The notes: generated by a model from the letters alone, not told the origin. 64,000 nucleotides of DNA from Pseudoxanthomonas sp. Root65 (GCF_001427635.1 NZ_LMHA01000002.1:620001-684000); one strand, 5' to 3'; numbered from the stretch's first letter, positions 44,410 to 52,426 are shown. Made by a program: numbers and translations.

Positions 44410-44850
44410 ATGGATGCCGCCGCCCACCTGATCGCCTGTCCGCACTGCGCTGCGATGAACCGCGTGCCCTCGGAGCGGCTGGTGGAGGCGCCCCAGTGCG
44501 GGCGCTGCCACGAGGCGCTGTTCACCGGGGTGCCGCTGGCGCTGGGGGAGGCGGACTTCGATCGCCACGCACTGCGCAGCACGTTGCCGTTGCTGGTCGA
44601 TTTCTGGGCGCCCTGGTGCGGCCCCTGCCTGCAGATGACGCCGCATTTCGAGCGCGCGGCGGGCCTGCTGGAGCCGGCCGTGCGGCTGGCCAAGGTGGAC
44701 ACCGACGCCAGCCCGGGGCTGGGCAACCGCTTCGGCATCCGCAGCATCCCGACCCTGGTGCTGCTGCAGGGTGGCCGCGAGATAGCCCGGCAGAGCGGGG
44801 CGATGCAGGCGGAGGGGATTGTGCGGTGGGTGAGGGACGTGCGGGTTTGA
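44410..44850 (+). CDS. trxC: Thioredoxin 2 (TrxC)
   Basis: A 146-residue thioredoxin with the zinc-binding N-terminal extension of TrxC (C10xxC13 and C30xxC33) and the active site WCGPC at 69-73. TrxC reduces cytosolic disulfides and is linked to oxidative stress. Its stop overlaps a TTG start of the GNAT gene (TTGA), so trxC, the GNAT and the borosin methyltransferase could be read on one transcript. Confidence 0.93.
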   Translation: MDAAAHLIACPHCAAMNRVPSERLVEAPQCGRCHEALFTGVPLALGEADFDRHALRSTLPLLVDFWAPWCGPCLQMTPHFERAAGLLEPAVRLAKVDTDASPGLGNRFGIRSIPTLVLLQGGREIARQSGAMQAEGIVRWVRDVRV

Positions 44851-45392
44851 AGCTGCCGACGTTGGAAACGGGACGCTTCCGTATGCGGCCACTCAGCGCC
44901 GAAGACGCCGCGCTGTATGTTGCGCTGTATACCGATCCCGAGTTGATGCGCCATGTGGCCGAGCCCTTGGAAACGGGCGCAGCACTGCAAGCGTTCACCA
45001 AGGTGGCGTCGTTCAACCGGCTAGAAAGCAAGGACTATCGGACGTGGGTGGTAGTCGAGAAAGCCGAGGGACATGAGATCGGTTTGCTGGCACTCGTGGC
45101 AAGGGACGCCATGCACGAGATCGGTGCCCTGATCTGGCCAAAGCACCATAACGGCGGGGTCGCGACGGAGATCATTCGCCGATTGATGGATTTCGCTTTC
45201 ACGGAGGGCGGCTGCGAGACAGTCTTCACGAGTCACCGGGTGGAGAACGGCGGGGCCGAAGGTCTTATGCGGAAGCTGGACTTCCAACGCATCCCTGCGG
45301 AAGGGCATCTCTCTGGAGGCGTAAGGTGGGAACGGACGCTTGCGCACTGGCAGCGCGCGTCTTGCAACGAACTAATCCAGGGGAAAGTATGA
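44847..45392 (+). CDS. GNAT-family N-acetyltransferase coupled to the borosin genes
   Basis: A 181-residue acetyltransferase (LKLPTLETGRFRMRPLSAED) of the RimJ/RimL-like group, with an acetyl-CoA region near GALIWPKHHNGGVATEIIRR and ENGGAEGLMRKLDFQRI at the end. The start is inferred as TTG at 44847, overlapping the trxC stop; GTG at 44826 is the alternative. Its stop overlaps the ATG of the borosin methyltransferase by four bases (ATGA), which is strong evidence for joint expression. It may acylate the peptide product or confer self-protection; neither is shown. Confidence 0.8.
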   Translation: MKLPTLETGRFRMRPLSAEDAALYVALYTDPELMRHVAEPLETGAALQAFTKVASFNRLESKDYRTWVVVEKAEGHEIGLLALVARDAMHEIGALIWPKHHNGGVATEIIRRLMDFAFTEGGCETVFTSHRVENGGAEGLMRKLDFQRIPAEGHLSGGVRWERTLAHWQRASCNELIQGKV

Positions 45393-46183
45393 AAAAGGGA
45401 AGTCTGGCCTGCGTCGGCACCGGGATGATGCTGGGTGCCCACATCGGTCCGCGCGCGCGCCGCCACATCGAGGAGGCTGACGTGGTCTTCGTGGCCGTTT
45501 CCGATCCGCTGGTGGAAAAGTGGGTCCAAGGGATGAATGCCGATGTGCGGAGCCTCCAGCCTTACTACGTTGAGGGTAAGCCGAGGACCGAGACCTATCG
45601 GGAGATGGTGGCCGCAATCATGGCGGAAGTACGCGAAGGACGCAGGGTTTGCGGTGCCTTCTACGGTCATCCGGGCGTGTTTGCCGGGGTGCCGCACCGG
45701 GCGGTCGCTCAAGCCAGGCAGGAAGGTCACACGGCATTGATGGAGGCCGCGGTGTCGGCCGAGGACTGTCTGTATGCAGACTTGGGTGTCGACCCGGGCA
45801 CCTACGGCTGCCAGCACTACGAAACTAGCCAGTTCATGTTCTACAGGCGACGGATTGACCTGACGGCCTATCTCGTTCTTTGGCAAGTCGGCGTGGCGGG
45901 GGATCAAACGCTGGCGAGGCTTTCGTCAACAGGGGCTGGAGCCAGGCAGATCCTTGTCGACCTGTTGGCGGAGCACGGGTACTCGAGTAGCCACGAGGTC
46001 ATAGCGTATGAAGCTGCCGTGGTGCCTATTCATTCCCCCCGGATCGATCATATGCGGCTTGCCGCGCTGCCGGATGCAGATCTGAGGCTACAAACGACCT
46101 TGGTCATCCCCCCGTTCCACCGGATGGAGCGCAACGAGGAGGTGTTAGCCCGGCTGGGAGTCCTTCCGGCCGGAGGCGGCTAG
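45389..46183 (+). CDS. Borosin-type peptide backbone alpha-N-methyltransferase (SonM-like)
   Basis: A 264-residue protein of the tetrapyrrole-methylase (class III) fold. MKKGSLACVGTGMMLG, FYGHPGVFAGVPH, ADLGVDPGTYG, SQFMFY, LVLWQVGVAGDQTL, HEVIAYEA and TLVIPP follow in the order I recall for SonM, the split borosin methyltransferase of Shewanella. Candidate catalytic residues Tyr59/Tyr60, Arg66, Tyr70 and Tyr92 lie where the OphMA/SonM family keeps its Tyr-Arg-Tyr-Tyr set. It would use SAM to methylate backbone amides of the precursor encoded next. It lacks the C-terminal fused precursor of fungal OphMA, hence split type. Confidence 0.9.
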   Translation: MKKGSLACVGTGMMLGAHIGPRARRHIEEADVVFVAVSDPLVEKWVQGMNADVRSLQPYYVEGKPRTETYREMVAAIMAEVREGRRVCGAFYGHPGVFAGVPHRAVAQARQEGHTALMEAAVSAEDCLYADLGVDPGTYGCQHYETSQFMFYRRRIDLTAYLVLWQVGVAGDQTLARLSSTGAGARQILVDLLAEHGYSSSHEVIAYEAAVVPIHSPRIDHMRLAALPDADLRLQTTLVIPPFHRMERNEEVLARLGVLPAGGG

Positions 46184-46329
46184 GCGGAGCGTGGTGGAGG
46201 CGTGTGCCAAAAGACGGTATCTTCGGCCTGCTAGGCCCGCGAATCGGGTGGCGCTGGCGCCCTTGGGGACCGCACGTCGGAACGTGGTGGGCTGTCGGCT
46301 TTAATCTATTGATCTAGGGGAACATATTC

Positions 46330-46605
46330 GTGTCGAATCTTCTGCGCTTGATGGAATCGTTGGGTGCTGCGCCACAGTTGGGCGACATGTCGGTTGAAGA
46401 GTATCTCGCGGCGATGGAGCAGTTCGGGGTTGAGGGAAGGGCAAGGCAGGCTGTGCTGGCCCGAGACGTGCATACGCTTTACGCGCTTGAGCAGACGCGC
46501 AGCAAGATGATCTGCATGATTGCCACGCCCGGTGGCGAAGAAGAACAGGATGCACCCCAGCCGGACGATGTGTCCGAGCCGCGTGAAGAGCCTGCGGAAG
46601 AGTAA
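46330..46605 (+). CDS. Split-borosin precursor peptide
   Basis: A GTG-initiated 91-residue peptide. Residues 1-58 form a helical, leader-like domain (LLRLMESLGAAPQLG, VEEYLAAMEQFGV, RDVHTLYAL) that lines up in pattern with the borosin-binding domain of SonA. A short hydrophobic core KMICMIATPGG follows (about 59-69), then a strongly acidic tail rich in Glu, Asp and Pro. GGGGA precedes the start by nine bases, in an unusually A/T-rich leader. The methyltransferase gene ends 146 bp upstream. Which residues are methylated and whether the core is cut out cannot be read from sequence. Confidence 0.85.
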   Translation: MSNLLRLMESLGAAPQLGDMSVEEYLAAMEQFGVEGRARQAVLARDVHTLYALEQTRSKMICMIATPGGEEEQDAPQPDDVSEPREEPAEE

Positions 46606-46623
46606 GCGGGCACGCTTTTCTTT
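46604..46623 (+). terminator. Weak hairpin with T-rich tail after the precursor
   Basis: A 5-bp stem AAGCG / CGCTT with a GGCA loop, beginning within the precursor stop, is followed by TTCTTTC. It could attenuate read-through into the TPR-GGDEF gene and raise precursor over downstream expression. Confidence 0.3.
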
Positions 46624-46650
46624 CGGATGCGACGACATGGAGCTGAATGG

Positions 46651-48456
46651 ATGAAAGCGTACATCACCCGGTATGGATGGCTGGCCCTGGTCGCAGTTGT
46701 TCTGACGCTGCCCGCGAAGGCGGGCGCGTCATTTGATGCCTTGTTCGATGAGGCGGACGCTATACGGACGTCCAAGCCGGAACAGTTCTTCAAGATACTC
46801 AAGCAGCTTGAGGCGCTCGAGGAGGCGTCGACGCCCGATCAGCGCATGAAGATTCGTCTGATGCGCGCGCATGGATTCCTGTTGGAGGGCAGGGCGGAAG
46901 CAGCTATCCGGGATCTGGAAGAGATCCGTACGGGCCCGGCAGATGTCGCTGTGAGGTTTCGCGCCGGCGCAATGCTGGCCAACACTTACGCAGGCAACCG
47001 GAAATTCGAGCAGGGTCTCAGCACGCTCAATGAGATGCTGCCGTTGGTCACCGAGGTGAAGGACCGCGCCGCCCGCCATCACGGGCTTCTGGCGGCGGGC
47101 ATCCTCTATAACCGTGTCGGTGAATTCCGGCTTGGCGGAGAGTACGCCAATCAGGTGCTATCCGATGAGCCATCCGGACGCAGCCAATGCATTGCAGGCA
47201 ACTTAGTCGTGGAAGCCCTGCAGGGCGAAGGGAAGACGCCGGCCGAAGAGAAGATCTACGGCGCCATCCAGAACTGCGAGCGTGAAGGCGAGACGCTGCT
47301 CGCCGCATTTTCACGAACTTATTTAGCCAAGAAGTGGCATGCGGAAGGCAAGACATCTAACGCGATCAATCTGCTCGAGAAACATCTTCCTTCGGTAAGA
47401 GCCACGGGCTACCCGGTGTTGATCGCCGAGTACTTATCGATGCTCGCCGAGTATCAGATGAAACTCGGCAACGTGGAATCGGCAGAGAGGCACGCTAAGG
47501 ACGCGGTCGCGCAGGGGAAATCCATTGCCGGGTCATTGCCCTTGGTCGTGGCATACCGTGTTCTTTACGAGATCGCCAATCTCCGTGGCGAGCCTGCAGT
47601 CGCACTTGAGCAGTACAAGAAGTATGCAGAGGCTGACAAGGCGTATCTCAACGAGATCAAGACGCGCGAGTTGGCATATCAACTTGTACGGCAGCAGATC
47701 GTCCAGAAGACCCAGCAGATCGATCTGCTGGATCAGGAAAATCAGGTTCTACAGTTGCAGCGCAAAGTCGACCAGCAGTCCGCGCAGAACACACGTCTGA
47801 TCGTCATCCTGTTGATACTCCTGATCGCCTCGATCGGCTACTGGGCCTTCAAGATCAAGCGGGTGCAGCTGTCGCTGAAGAAGATGGCCGAGACCGATGC
47901 GCTGACCGGCATCTGCAACCGCCACCACTTCACCATCCGCGCCGAGCGCGCGCTGGCCGAGTGCGCCCGGAACGGCGAACAGGCCTCGCTGATCATGTTC
48001 GACCTGGACCACTTCAAGAACATCAACGACCGCTTCGGCCACGGGGTCGGCGACTGGGCCTTGAAGGAAGTGGCCGAAGCCAGCAAGGGCTTCTGCCGGC
48101 GCATCGACGTGCTGGGCCGCCTGGGCGGTGAGGAATTCGCCATCCTGATGTACGGCTGCGACCTTCGTGCCGCCTCCCGTGTGGCCGAAGACTGCCGTGT
48201 CCGGTTGGCCCAGATCGAAACCCGCGAGACCGGCCACGTATTCGCGATCACCGGCAGCTTCGGCGTGACCTCCAGCCAGCACTCCGGGTACAGCCTGGCC
48301 AAGCTGCTCTCGCATGCCGACAAGCAGCTCTACCGCGCCAAGCACAACGGCCGCAACCGCGTCTGCGTGTACGACGCAGAGCAGGAAAACGTCCGCGCCG
48401 CCAGCAACGTGCTGGAGATGCCGCAGCGCGACCGCACGGAGCACCTCGGCGCCTGA
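46651..48456 (+). CDS. TPR-GGDEF diguanylate cyclase, periplasmic sensor type
   Basis: A 601-residue protein with signal sequence MKAYITRYGWLALVAVVLTL, a periplasmic helical-repeat (TPR-like) region to about 330, a coiled coil (QKTQQIDLLDQENQVLQLQR), a membrane span near 380-400 and a cytoplasmic GGDEF domain with GGEEF at 492-496 and an RRID I-site before it. GGAG precedes ATG 46651. The first 1.1 kb is visibly poorer in GC than the GGDEF-coding part after about 47.8 kb, suggesting a mosaic gene. It starts 45 bp after the borosin precursor. Confidence 0.87.
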   Translation: MKAYITRYGWLALVAVVLTLPAKAGASFDALFDEADAIRTSKPEQFFKILKQLEALEEASTPDQRMKIRLMRAHGFLLEGRAEAAIRDLEEIRTGPADVAVRFRAGAMLANTYAGNRKFEQGLSTLNEMLPLVTEVKDRAARHHGLLAAGILYNRVGEFRLGGEYANQVLSDEPSGRSQCIAGNLVVEALQGEGKTPAEEKIYGAIQNCEREGETLLAAFSRTYLAKKWHAEGKTSNAINLLEKHLPSVRATGYPVLIAEYLSMLAEYQMKLGNVESAERHAKDAVAQGKSIAGSLPLVVAYRVLYEIANLRGEPAVALEQYKKYAEADKAYLNEIKTRELAYQLVRQQIVQKTQQIDLLDQENQVLQLQRKVDQQSAQNTRLIVILLILLIASIGYWAFKIKRVQLSLKKMAETDALTGICNRHHFTIRAERALAECARNGEQASLIMFDLDHFKNINDRFGHGVGDWALKEVAEASKGFCRRIDVLGRLGGEEFAILMYGCDLRAASRVAEDCRVRLAQIETRETGHVFAITGSFGVTSSQHSGYSLAKLLSHADKQLYRAKHNGRNRVCVYDAEQENVRAASNVLEMPQRDRTEHLGA

Positions 48457-48465
48457 GGGGCTTCG

Positions 48466-49554
48466 TCAGGGTGTATCGGCGAGCGGCTGCAGGTCCTCGT
48501 CGATCGCCAGCTGGTTGCGGCCCCGGCTCTTGGCCTGATAAAGCGCGCGATCCGCCGCTTCCAGCCACGCGCGCAGTCCCTCGGCCGATCCGGTCGCCTT
48601 CGCCAGCCCCAGGCTGACCGTCGGCTGCAGCCCCGGCGCGCTCTCCGGCCTCAGCGCCTGTACGCCTTCGCGGATCCGTTGGGCCACGATGCCTGCCGCC
48701 TCCACATCGGTCCCGCGCAGCAATATCGCGAACTCGTCGCCGCCCAGCCGGCCGGCCGCGTCGTGGCTGCGGATGCTGTGGCGGATCACCTGCGCCGTCG
48801 CCCGCAGCACGTCGTCGCCGGCCGCGTGGCCATGGCGGTCGTTGATCGCCTTGAAGTGGTCGATGTCGATCATCAGCAGCGTGGCCGGCTCGCCGGTCGC
48901 CGCGCACTGGTCCATCAACAGGGCGGCCTGTTCCTGCCAGTGGCGGCGGCTGTCCAGCGCCGTCAGCGTGTCGCGCCGGCTCAGTTCGTCGAGCTGCCGG
49001 TTCTGCCGCTTCACCTTGCGCACCAGTCGGTAGCTGGCCTGGCTCACGGCGATCGAATGGATCATCAGCATGGGCAGGCAGGCGACCATCACCGCCATGC
49101 TGGTCATCGGCTGCATCTCGAAGCCGGTCGACACCCCGACCGCCAGCGCGCCCGCCGCCATCAGCGGCAGCGACCAGTACCACAGCCTGTCGATGCCGGT
49201 GCTGATCTTGTCGACGGTGGTGAGCGTGACGAGCAGGACGCTGGGCAGCAGGTTGAAGGCCATCAGCGGCACCCACATGCCCGCGAGGATCGAATCGACC
49301 AGAAGGTTGCGGATCTCGCCGCGGAAAGGCGCCGGATGGCGCAGCGCCAGCCACAGCGCGAGCTGCGGCCAGACCACGGTGGTGAACAGGAGGAACACCC
49401 AATGGCCCGCGCCGGCCTGGTTCTCCAGCAACACCATGCCGGTCGGCAACGCCGCCAGCCCCATGCCGAGCGTACGCAGGCGATGGATCCGGCGCGGCAG
49501 GCGTTGGGTGTGGCGCTCCGGATCGGTCCCGGGCGACGGTGCGGTGAACGGCAT
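48466..49554 (-). CDS. MASE2-GGDEF diguanylate cyclase
   Basis: A 362-residue membrane protein. Five or six hydrophobic spans (GMGLAALPTGMVLLENQAG; WVFLLFTTVVWPQLALWLAL) form a MASE2-type sensor as in AdrA/DgcC; the GGDEF domain has LLMIDIDHFKAINDRHGH, GRLGGDEFAIL and a preceding RSHD I-site, so it should be active and product-inhibited. I used ATG 49554 (MPFTAPSPG); an ATG at 49587 is also possible. It is convergent with the TPR-GGDEF gene, with nine bases between stops. Confidence 0.85.
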   Translation of the reverse strand: MPFTAPSPGTDPERHTQRLPRRIHRLRTLGMGLAALPTGMVLLENQAGAGHWVFLLFTTVVWPQLALWLALRHPAPFRGEIRNLLVDSILAGMWVPLMAFNLLPSVLLVTLTTVDKISTGIDRLWYWSLPLMAAGALAVGVSTGFEMQPMTSMAVMVACLPMLMIHSIAVSQASYRLVRKVKRQNRQLDELSRRDTLTALDSRRHWQEQAALLMDQCAATGEPATLLMIDIDHFKAINDRHGHAAGDDVLRATAQVIRHSIRSHDAAGRLGGDEFAILLRGTDVEAAGIVAQRIREGVQALRPESAPGLQPTVSLGLAKATGSAEGLRAWLEAADRALYQAKSRGRNQLAIDEDLQPLADTP

Positions 49555-49738
49555 TGGCGCTGGAGTTCCCTTGCTCGTGGCGGCCATCCCCGGTGCGCCC
49601 GGGAGTAGCCGGAGTGTAGGCGAAAGCGTGATGGCGGGCACGCTGCGGAGTGATGCCACGTCAGCGGCCGCAGGCGCGGATTCTTGAGTGTGTGGACGAT
49701 AATCGGACGCGCGTCCCGCGCGGCTTTCCCAAGTGTCC

Positions 49739-50395
49739 ATGCCCCGCCTTGCCACCGTCCCCGCACGTATTCCAGTGCCTCCCCGAGTCTCCGCGCTTGC
49801 GGCCATGTCGGGCGCAGGCGCGTTCCTGTTGGTGGCGGGTTCGCTGCAGGTCGTGCGGGGCGACCTCGATTGGCAGCAGGCCACACTGAGCCAGTACCTG
49901 TCGGGTCCCGGCGGCCTGTTGTTGCGCACCCTGTACTGCGTGCTGGCGGCCGCGATCGTGTTGCTGGCGACCGGCCTGTATGCGCAGCTGTCGGCGAAGG
50001 CGCGCAGTGGCGCGCCGTTGCTGCTGCTCTGCTTCGGTGCGCTGGCACTGGCGGGCGTGGCGATCGGTGACTCGTGGTTGCCGCAGGTGGCGCCGGACTT
50101 CCATCACTGGTTCCACCACACGTGCGCCATCACGGCGTTCCTGTGCGTCACCACCGGCATGGTGCTGCAGGCATGGCGGTTCCGCATGGACGACCGTTGG
50201 CGCCACCACTTCCCGCTGGCTGCAATGTGGTCGGTCGCGTGCTACGCACTGCTATGGCTGCATGCGCTGTGGCCGCCGGCGGGGCAGGGCTGGGTGCAGA
50301 AACTGTTGATCGCGCTGATTGTCCTGGCCATGTGGCTGGGCGGATGGTGGCTGTGGCGCGCCGCCGCCGGTGCGGTGGTCGGGTCGCAGCGCTAA
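49739..50395 (+). CDS. DUF998-family membrane protein
   Basis: A 218-residue protein with six hydrophobic segments, e.g. SGAGAFLLVAGSLQVV, YCVLAAAIVLLATGLYAQL and LLLLCFGALALAGVAIGD. The DUF998 hallmarks are the SQYLSG motif in the first loop and a histidine-rich FHHWFHHTCAITAF segment. Function unknown; members are scattered in bacteria. GTG 49733 is an alternative start. It precedes a RidA-family gene on the same strand. Confidence 0.78.
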   Translation: MPRLATVPARIPVPPRVSALAAMSGAGAFLLVAGSLQVVRGDLDWQQATLSQYLSGPGGLLLRTLYCVLAAAIVLLATGLYAQLSAKARSGAPLLLLCFGALALAGVAIGDSWLPQVAPDFHHWFHHTCAITAFLCVTTGMVLQAWRFRMDDRWRHHFPLAAMWSVACYALLWLHALWPPAGQGWVQKLLIALIVLAMWLGGWWLWRAAAGAVVGSQR

Positions 50396-50424
50396 GCTGC
50401 AGACCTCACAACGGAGGAAATCCC

Positions 50425-50769
50425 ATGATCCAGCGCTTCGAGGTAGGCCCGCGGCTGTCCGAGATGGCCATCCACAACGGCGTGGTGTACCTGGCCGGGC
50501 AGATTGCCGAAGACGCGACGCAGGGCATCGCCGGGCAGACGCAGCAGGTGCTGGCCGAGATCGACGCGCTGCTGGCCCGTGCCGGCACCGACAAGTCGAA
50601 GATCCTACGCGCCGAGATCTTCATCAAGGACCTGCAGGATTTCGAGGCGATGAACCGCGTATGGGACGCCTGGGTGCCGGAGGGCAATGCGCCGCCGCGC
50701 GCCACCGTGCAGGCCAATCTCGCACGGCCGGCCTGGCTGATCGAGATCGTGGTGACCGCCGCCGTCTGA
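50425..50769 (+). CDS. RidA-family protein (YjgH-like)
   Basis: A 114-residue enamine/imine-deaminase-fold protein: LSEMAIHNGVVYLAGQIAED, ILRAEIFIKDLQDFEAMN and PPRATVQANLARP follow the family. The active-site arginine of RidA (in the PxRxxVxxxxLP region) is present as PPRATVQ. This subgroup (YjgH-like) is distinct from housekeeping RidA. A GGAGG ribosome site precedes the ATG; a 70-residue gene follows after three bases. Confidence 0.88.
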   Translation: MIQRFEVGPRLSEMAIHNGVVYLAGQIAEDATQGIAGQTQQVLAEIDALLARAGTDKSKILRAEIFIKDLQDFEAMNRVWDAWVPEGNAPPRATVQANLARPAWLIEIVVTAAV

Positions 50770-50772
50770 GTC

Positions 50773-50985
50773 ATGGCCACGCGCAAACCCGGCCCCTGGC
50801 AACGCCCCGCGCCCAAGCGTCGTGGGGGTGCTTCGAAGCTGACGCCGGCACAGGTGGAGGAAGCGCGTGCCCGCGCAACGGCGGCGGGCCGACGCTATCC
50901 CAATCTGGTGGACAACATGTACGTGGCTGCCAAGGCGCGACGCACGTCGGAGCCGGCAATCCACGTTGACGAGGAAGCAGAATGA
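50773..50985 (+). CDS. Small basic protein, 70 residues
   Basis: MATRKPGPWQRPAPKRRGG is a basic N-terminus; LTPAQVEEARARATAAGRRY forms a helix; PNLVDNMYVAAKARR completes the fold. The gene begins three bases after the ridA-like stop and probably is cotranscribed. I do not recognise a named family. The even amino-acid use and tight spacing support a real gene. Confidence 0.7.
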   Translation: MATRKPGPWQRPAPKRRGGASKLTPAQVEEARARATAAGRRYPNLVDNMYVAAKARRTSEPAIHVDEEAE

Positions 50986-51032
50986 AGGTGCATGCCGCGT
51001 GAGGACAAGCATGCACATCCTGCCGTAAAGCG

Positions 51033-51061
51033 CTGTAACAAAACTGCTGCGTAACGCTAAC
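51033..51061 (+). promoter_or_regulatory. Pho-box-like array of three 7-mers
   Basis: CTGTAAC, CTGCTGC and CGCTAAC follow one another with four-base spacers, the 11-base periodicity of PhoB sites (consensus 7-mer CTGTCAT or similar). The region lies between two convergent genes, so no coding gene is an obvious target. Confidence 0.35.
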
Positions 51062-51100
51062 CGGGCCTCAACAATCGGTCGCGTATCGTGCGCCCACGTT

Positions 51101-51152
51101 CCGCAGCCGCTGCGGCACGCACTCCCCACGGTGCGCGCCGCAGCCCCTGCGG
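51101..51152. other. Two near-identical hairpins
   Basis: CCGCAGCCGCTGCGG (51101-51115) and CCGCAGCCCCTGCGG (51138-51152) each form a perfect 6-bp stem with a three-base loop. They lie downstream of the Pho-like array and before the 3' end of the flavoprotein gene, with no T-tract. They might be part of a small RNA or act as terminators. Confidence 0.35.
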
Positions 51153-51160
51153 ACGACCAA

Positions 51161-52426
51161 TCAGACGCTGCGTTCCAGCCAGTCGATCACGCCCCGTGCG
51201 GCACGTCGACCGCTGGCGAAGCACGCCGTCAGCAGGTAGCCGCCGGTGGGAGCTTCCCAGTCGAGCATCTCGCCGGCGGCGAACACGCCGGGCACCTCGC
51301 GCAACATAAGATGCGTATCCAGCGCTTCCAGCCGAACGCCGCCGGCGCTGCTGATCGCCTCGGCGATCGGGCGCGGGCGCTGCAGCCGGAACGGGAAGCG
51401 CTTCAGCGTGCGGGCGATGCGTGCGGAGTCGGCCAGCGCCGCCTTGTCCAGCACTTCGTACAGCAGCGCGGCGCGCAAGCCGCTGACGACGGCCTCACGA
51501 CGCAGGTGCTCGCTGAGGCTGCGCGAGCCGCGCGGCTTGGCCAGGCGCCGCGAAAGGTCTGCCTCGTCGCGCCCGGGCAACAGGTCCAGGATCAGCGTCG
51601 TTGCGCCGTCGCGCGCGATGGCGTCGCGCAGCATCGGCGACAGCGCGTAGACCAGGCTGCCTTCGATGCCGGTGGTGGTGATGACGCATTCGCCCTGGCG
51701 CTGCTGCGCCACGCCGTCGGCGTCCTGCCAGTGCGCGACGACCGGCTTGAGGGGTTCGCCGGCGAAACGCGAAGCCAGATGCTCGCTCCATCCGATATCG
51801 AAGCCGCAGTTCGACGGCTGCAGGGCTGCGACGGAAACACCCTTGGCCTCCAGCGCCTCCACCCACGCGCCGTCGGACCCCAGCTGCGGCCAGCTGCCGC
51901 CGCCCATCGCCAGCACCGTCGCGTCGGCATGCAGCGTGCGCTCGCCATCGGGCGTCGCGAAGCGCAACGCGCCGTCGTCGTTCCAACCCAGCCAGAGGTG
52001 CTGCGCATGGAAGCGCACGCCCTGTTCGCGCAAGCGCCGCACCCAGCCACGCAGCAGTGGCGCGGCTTTCAGGTCGGACGGAAACACGCGGCCCGAGGTC
52101 CCGACGAAGGTCTCCACGCCCAGGCCGCGCGCCCATTCGCGCAACGCATCGGCATCGAAATCGCGCAGCCAGGCCGCGACCTCCTGCTTGCGCTCTGCGT
52201 ACCGGCTGACGAAGACCTCGAAAGGGTCCGAGTGGGTCAGATTCATGCCGCCCTTGCCGGCGATCAGGAACTTGCGCCCCACCGAGCCCTTGGCGTCGTA
52301 CAGATCCACCTGCAGGCCCGCGGCGCGCAGCGTTTCGGCGGCCATCAGACCGGCAGGGCCACCGCCTATGACGGCGACGCTTCGCGGTGGGGAAGAATCG
52401 TCGGGGCGTGGCGAAGGCATCGGCAT
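51161..52426 (-). CDS. BaiN/HI0933-type flavoprotein (TIGR03862 group)
   Basis: A 421-residue FAD-dependent oxidoreductase with the dinucleotide fold VAVIGGGPAGLMAAETL, GRKFLIAGKGGMNLTHS, and the C-terminal FAD site GVFAAGEMLDWEAPTGGYLL. GGMNLTHS in place of GGRCNFTN marks the TIGR03862 subgroup. It is a paralogue of the gene at 62444-63625. The start is at 52426 or 52420 (both ATG); the upstream region has a 15-bp palindrome overlapping the start. Substrate unknown. Confidence 0.85.
   Translation of the reverse strand: MPMPSPRPDDSSPPRSVAVIGGGPAGLMAAETLRAAGLQVDLYDAKGSVGRKFLIAGKGGMNLTHSDPFEVFVSRYAERKQEVAAWLRDFDADALREWARGLGVETFVGTSGRVFPSDLKAAPLLRGWVRRLREQGVRFHAQHLWLGWNDDGALRFATPDGERTLHADATVLAMGGGSWPQLGSDGAWVEALEAKGVSVAALQPSNCGFDIGWSEHLASRFAGEPLKPVVAHWQDADGVAQQRQGECVITTTGIEGSLVYALSPMLRDAIARDGATTLILDLLPGRDEADLSRRLAKPRGSRSLSEHLRREAVVSGLRAALLYEVLDKAALADSARIARTLKRFPFRLQRPRPIAEAISSAGGVRLEALDTHLMLREVPGVFAAGEMLDWEAPTGGYLLTACFASGRRAARGVIDWLERSV

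Noticed and set aside
45389..46183. Annotation of the methylase as a cobalamin or siroheme biosynthesis enzyme
   Set aside because: The fold is the same, but the Tyr/Arg set, the SQFMFY and LLWQ-type segments and the adjacent precursor fit the borosin group; no tetrapyrrole genes are nearby.
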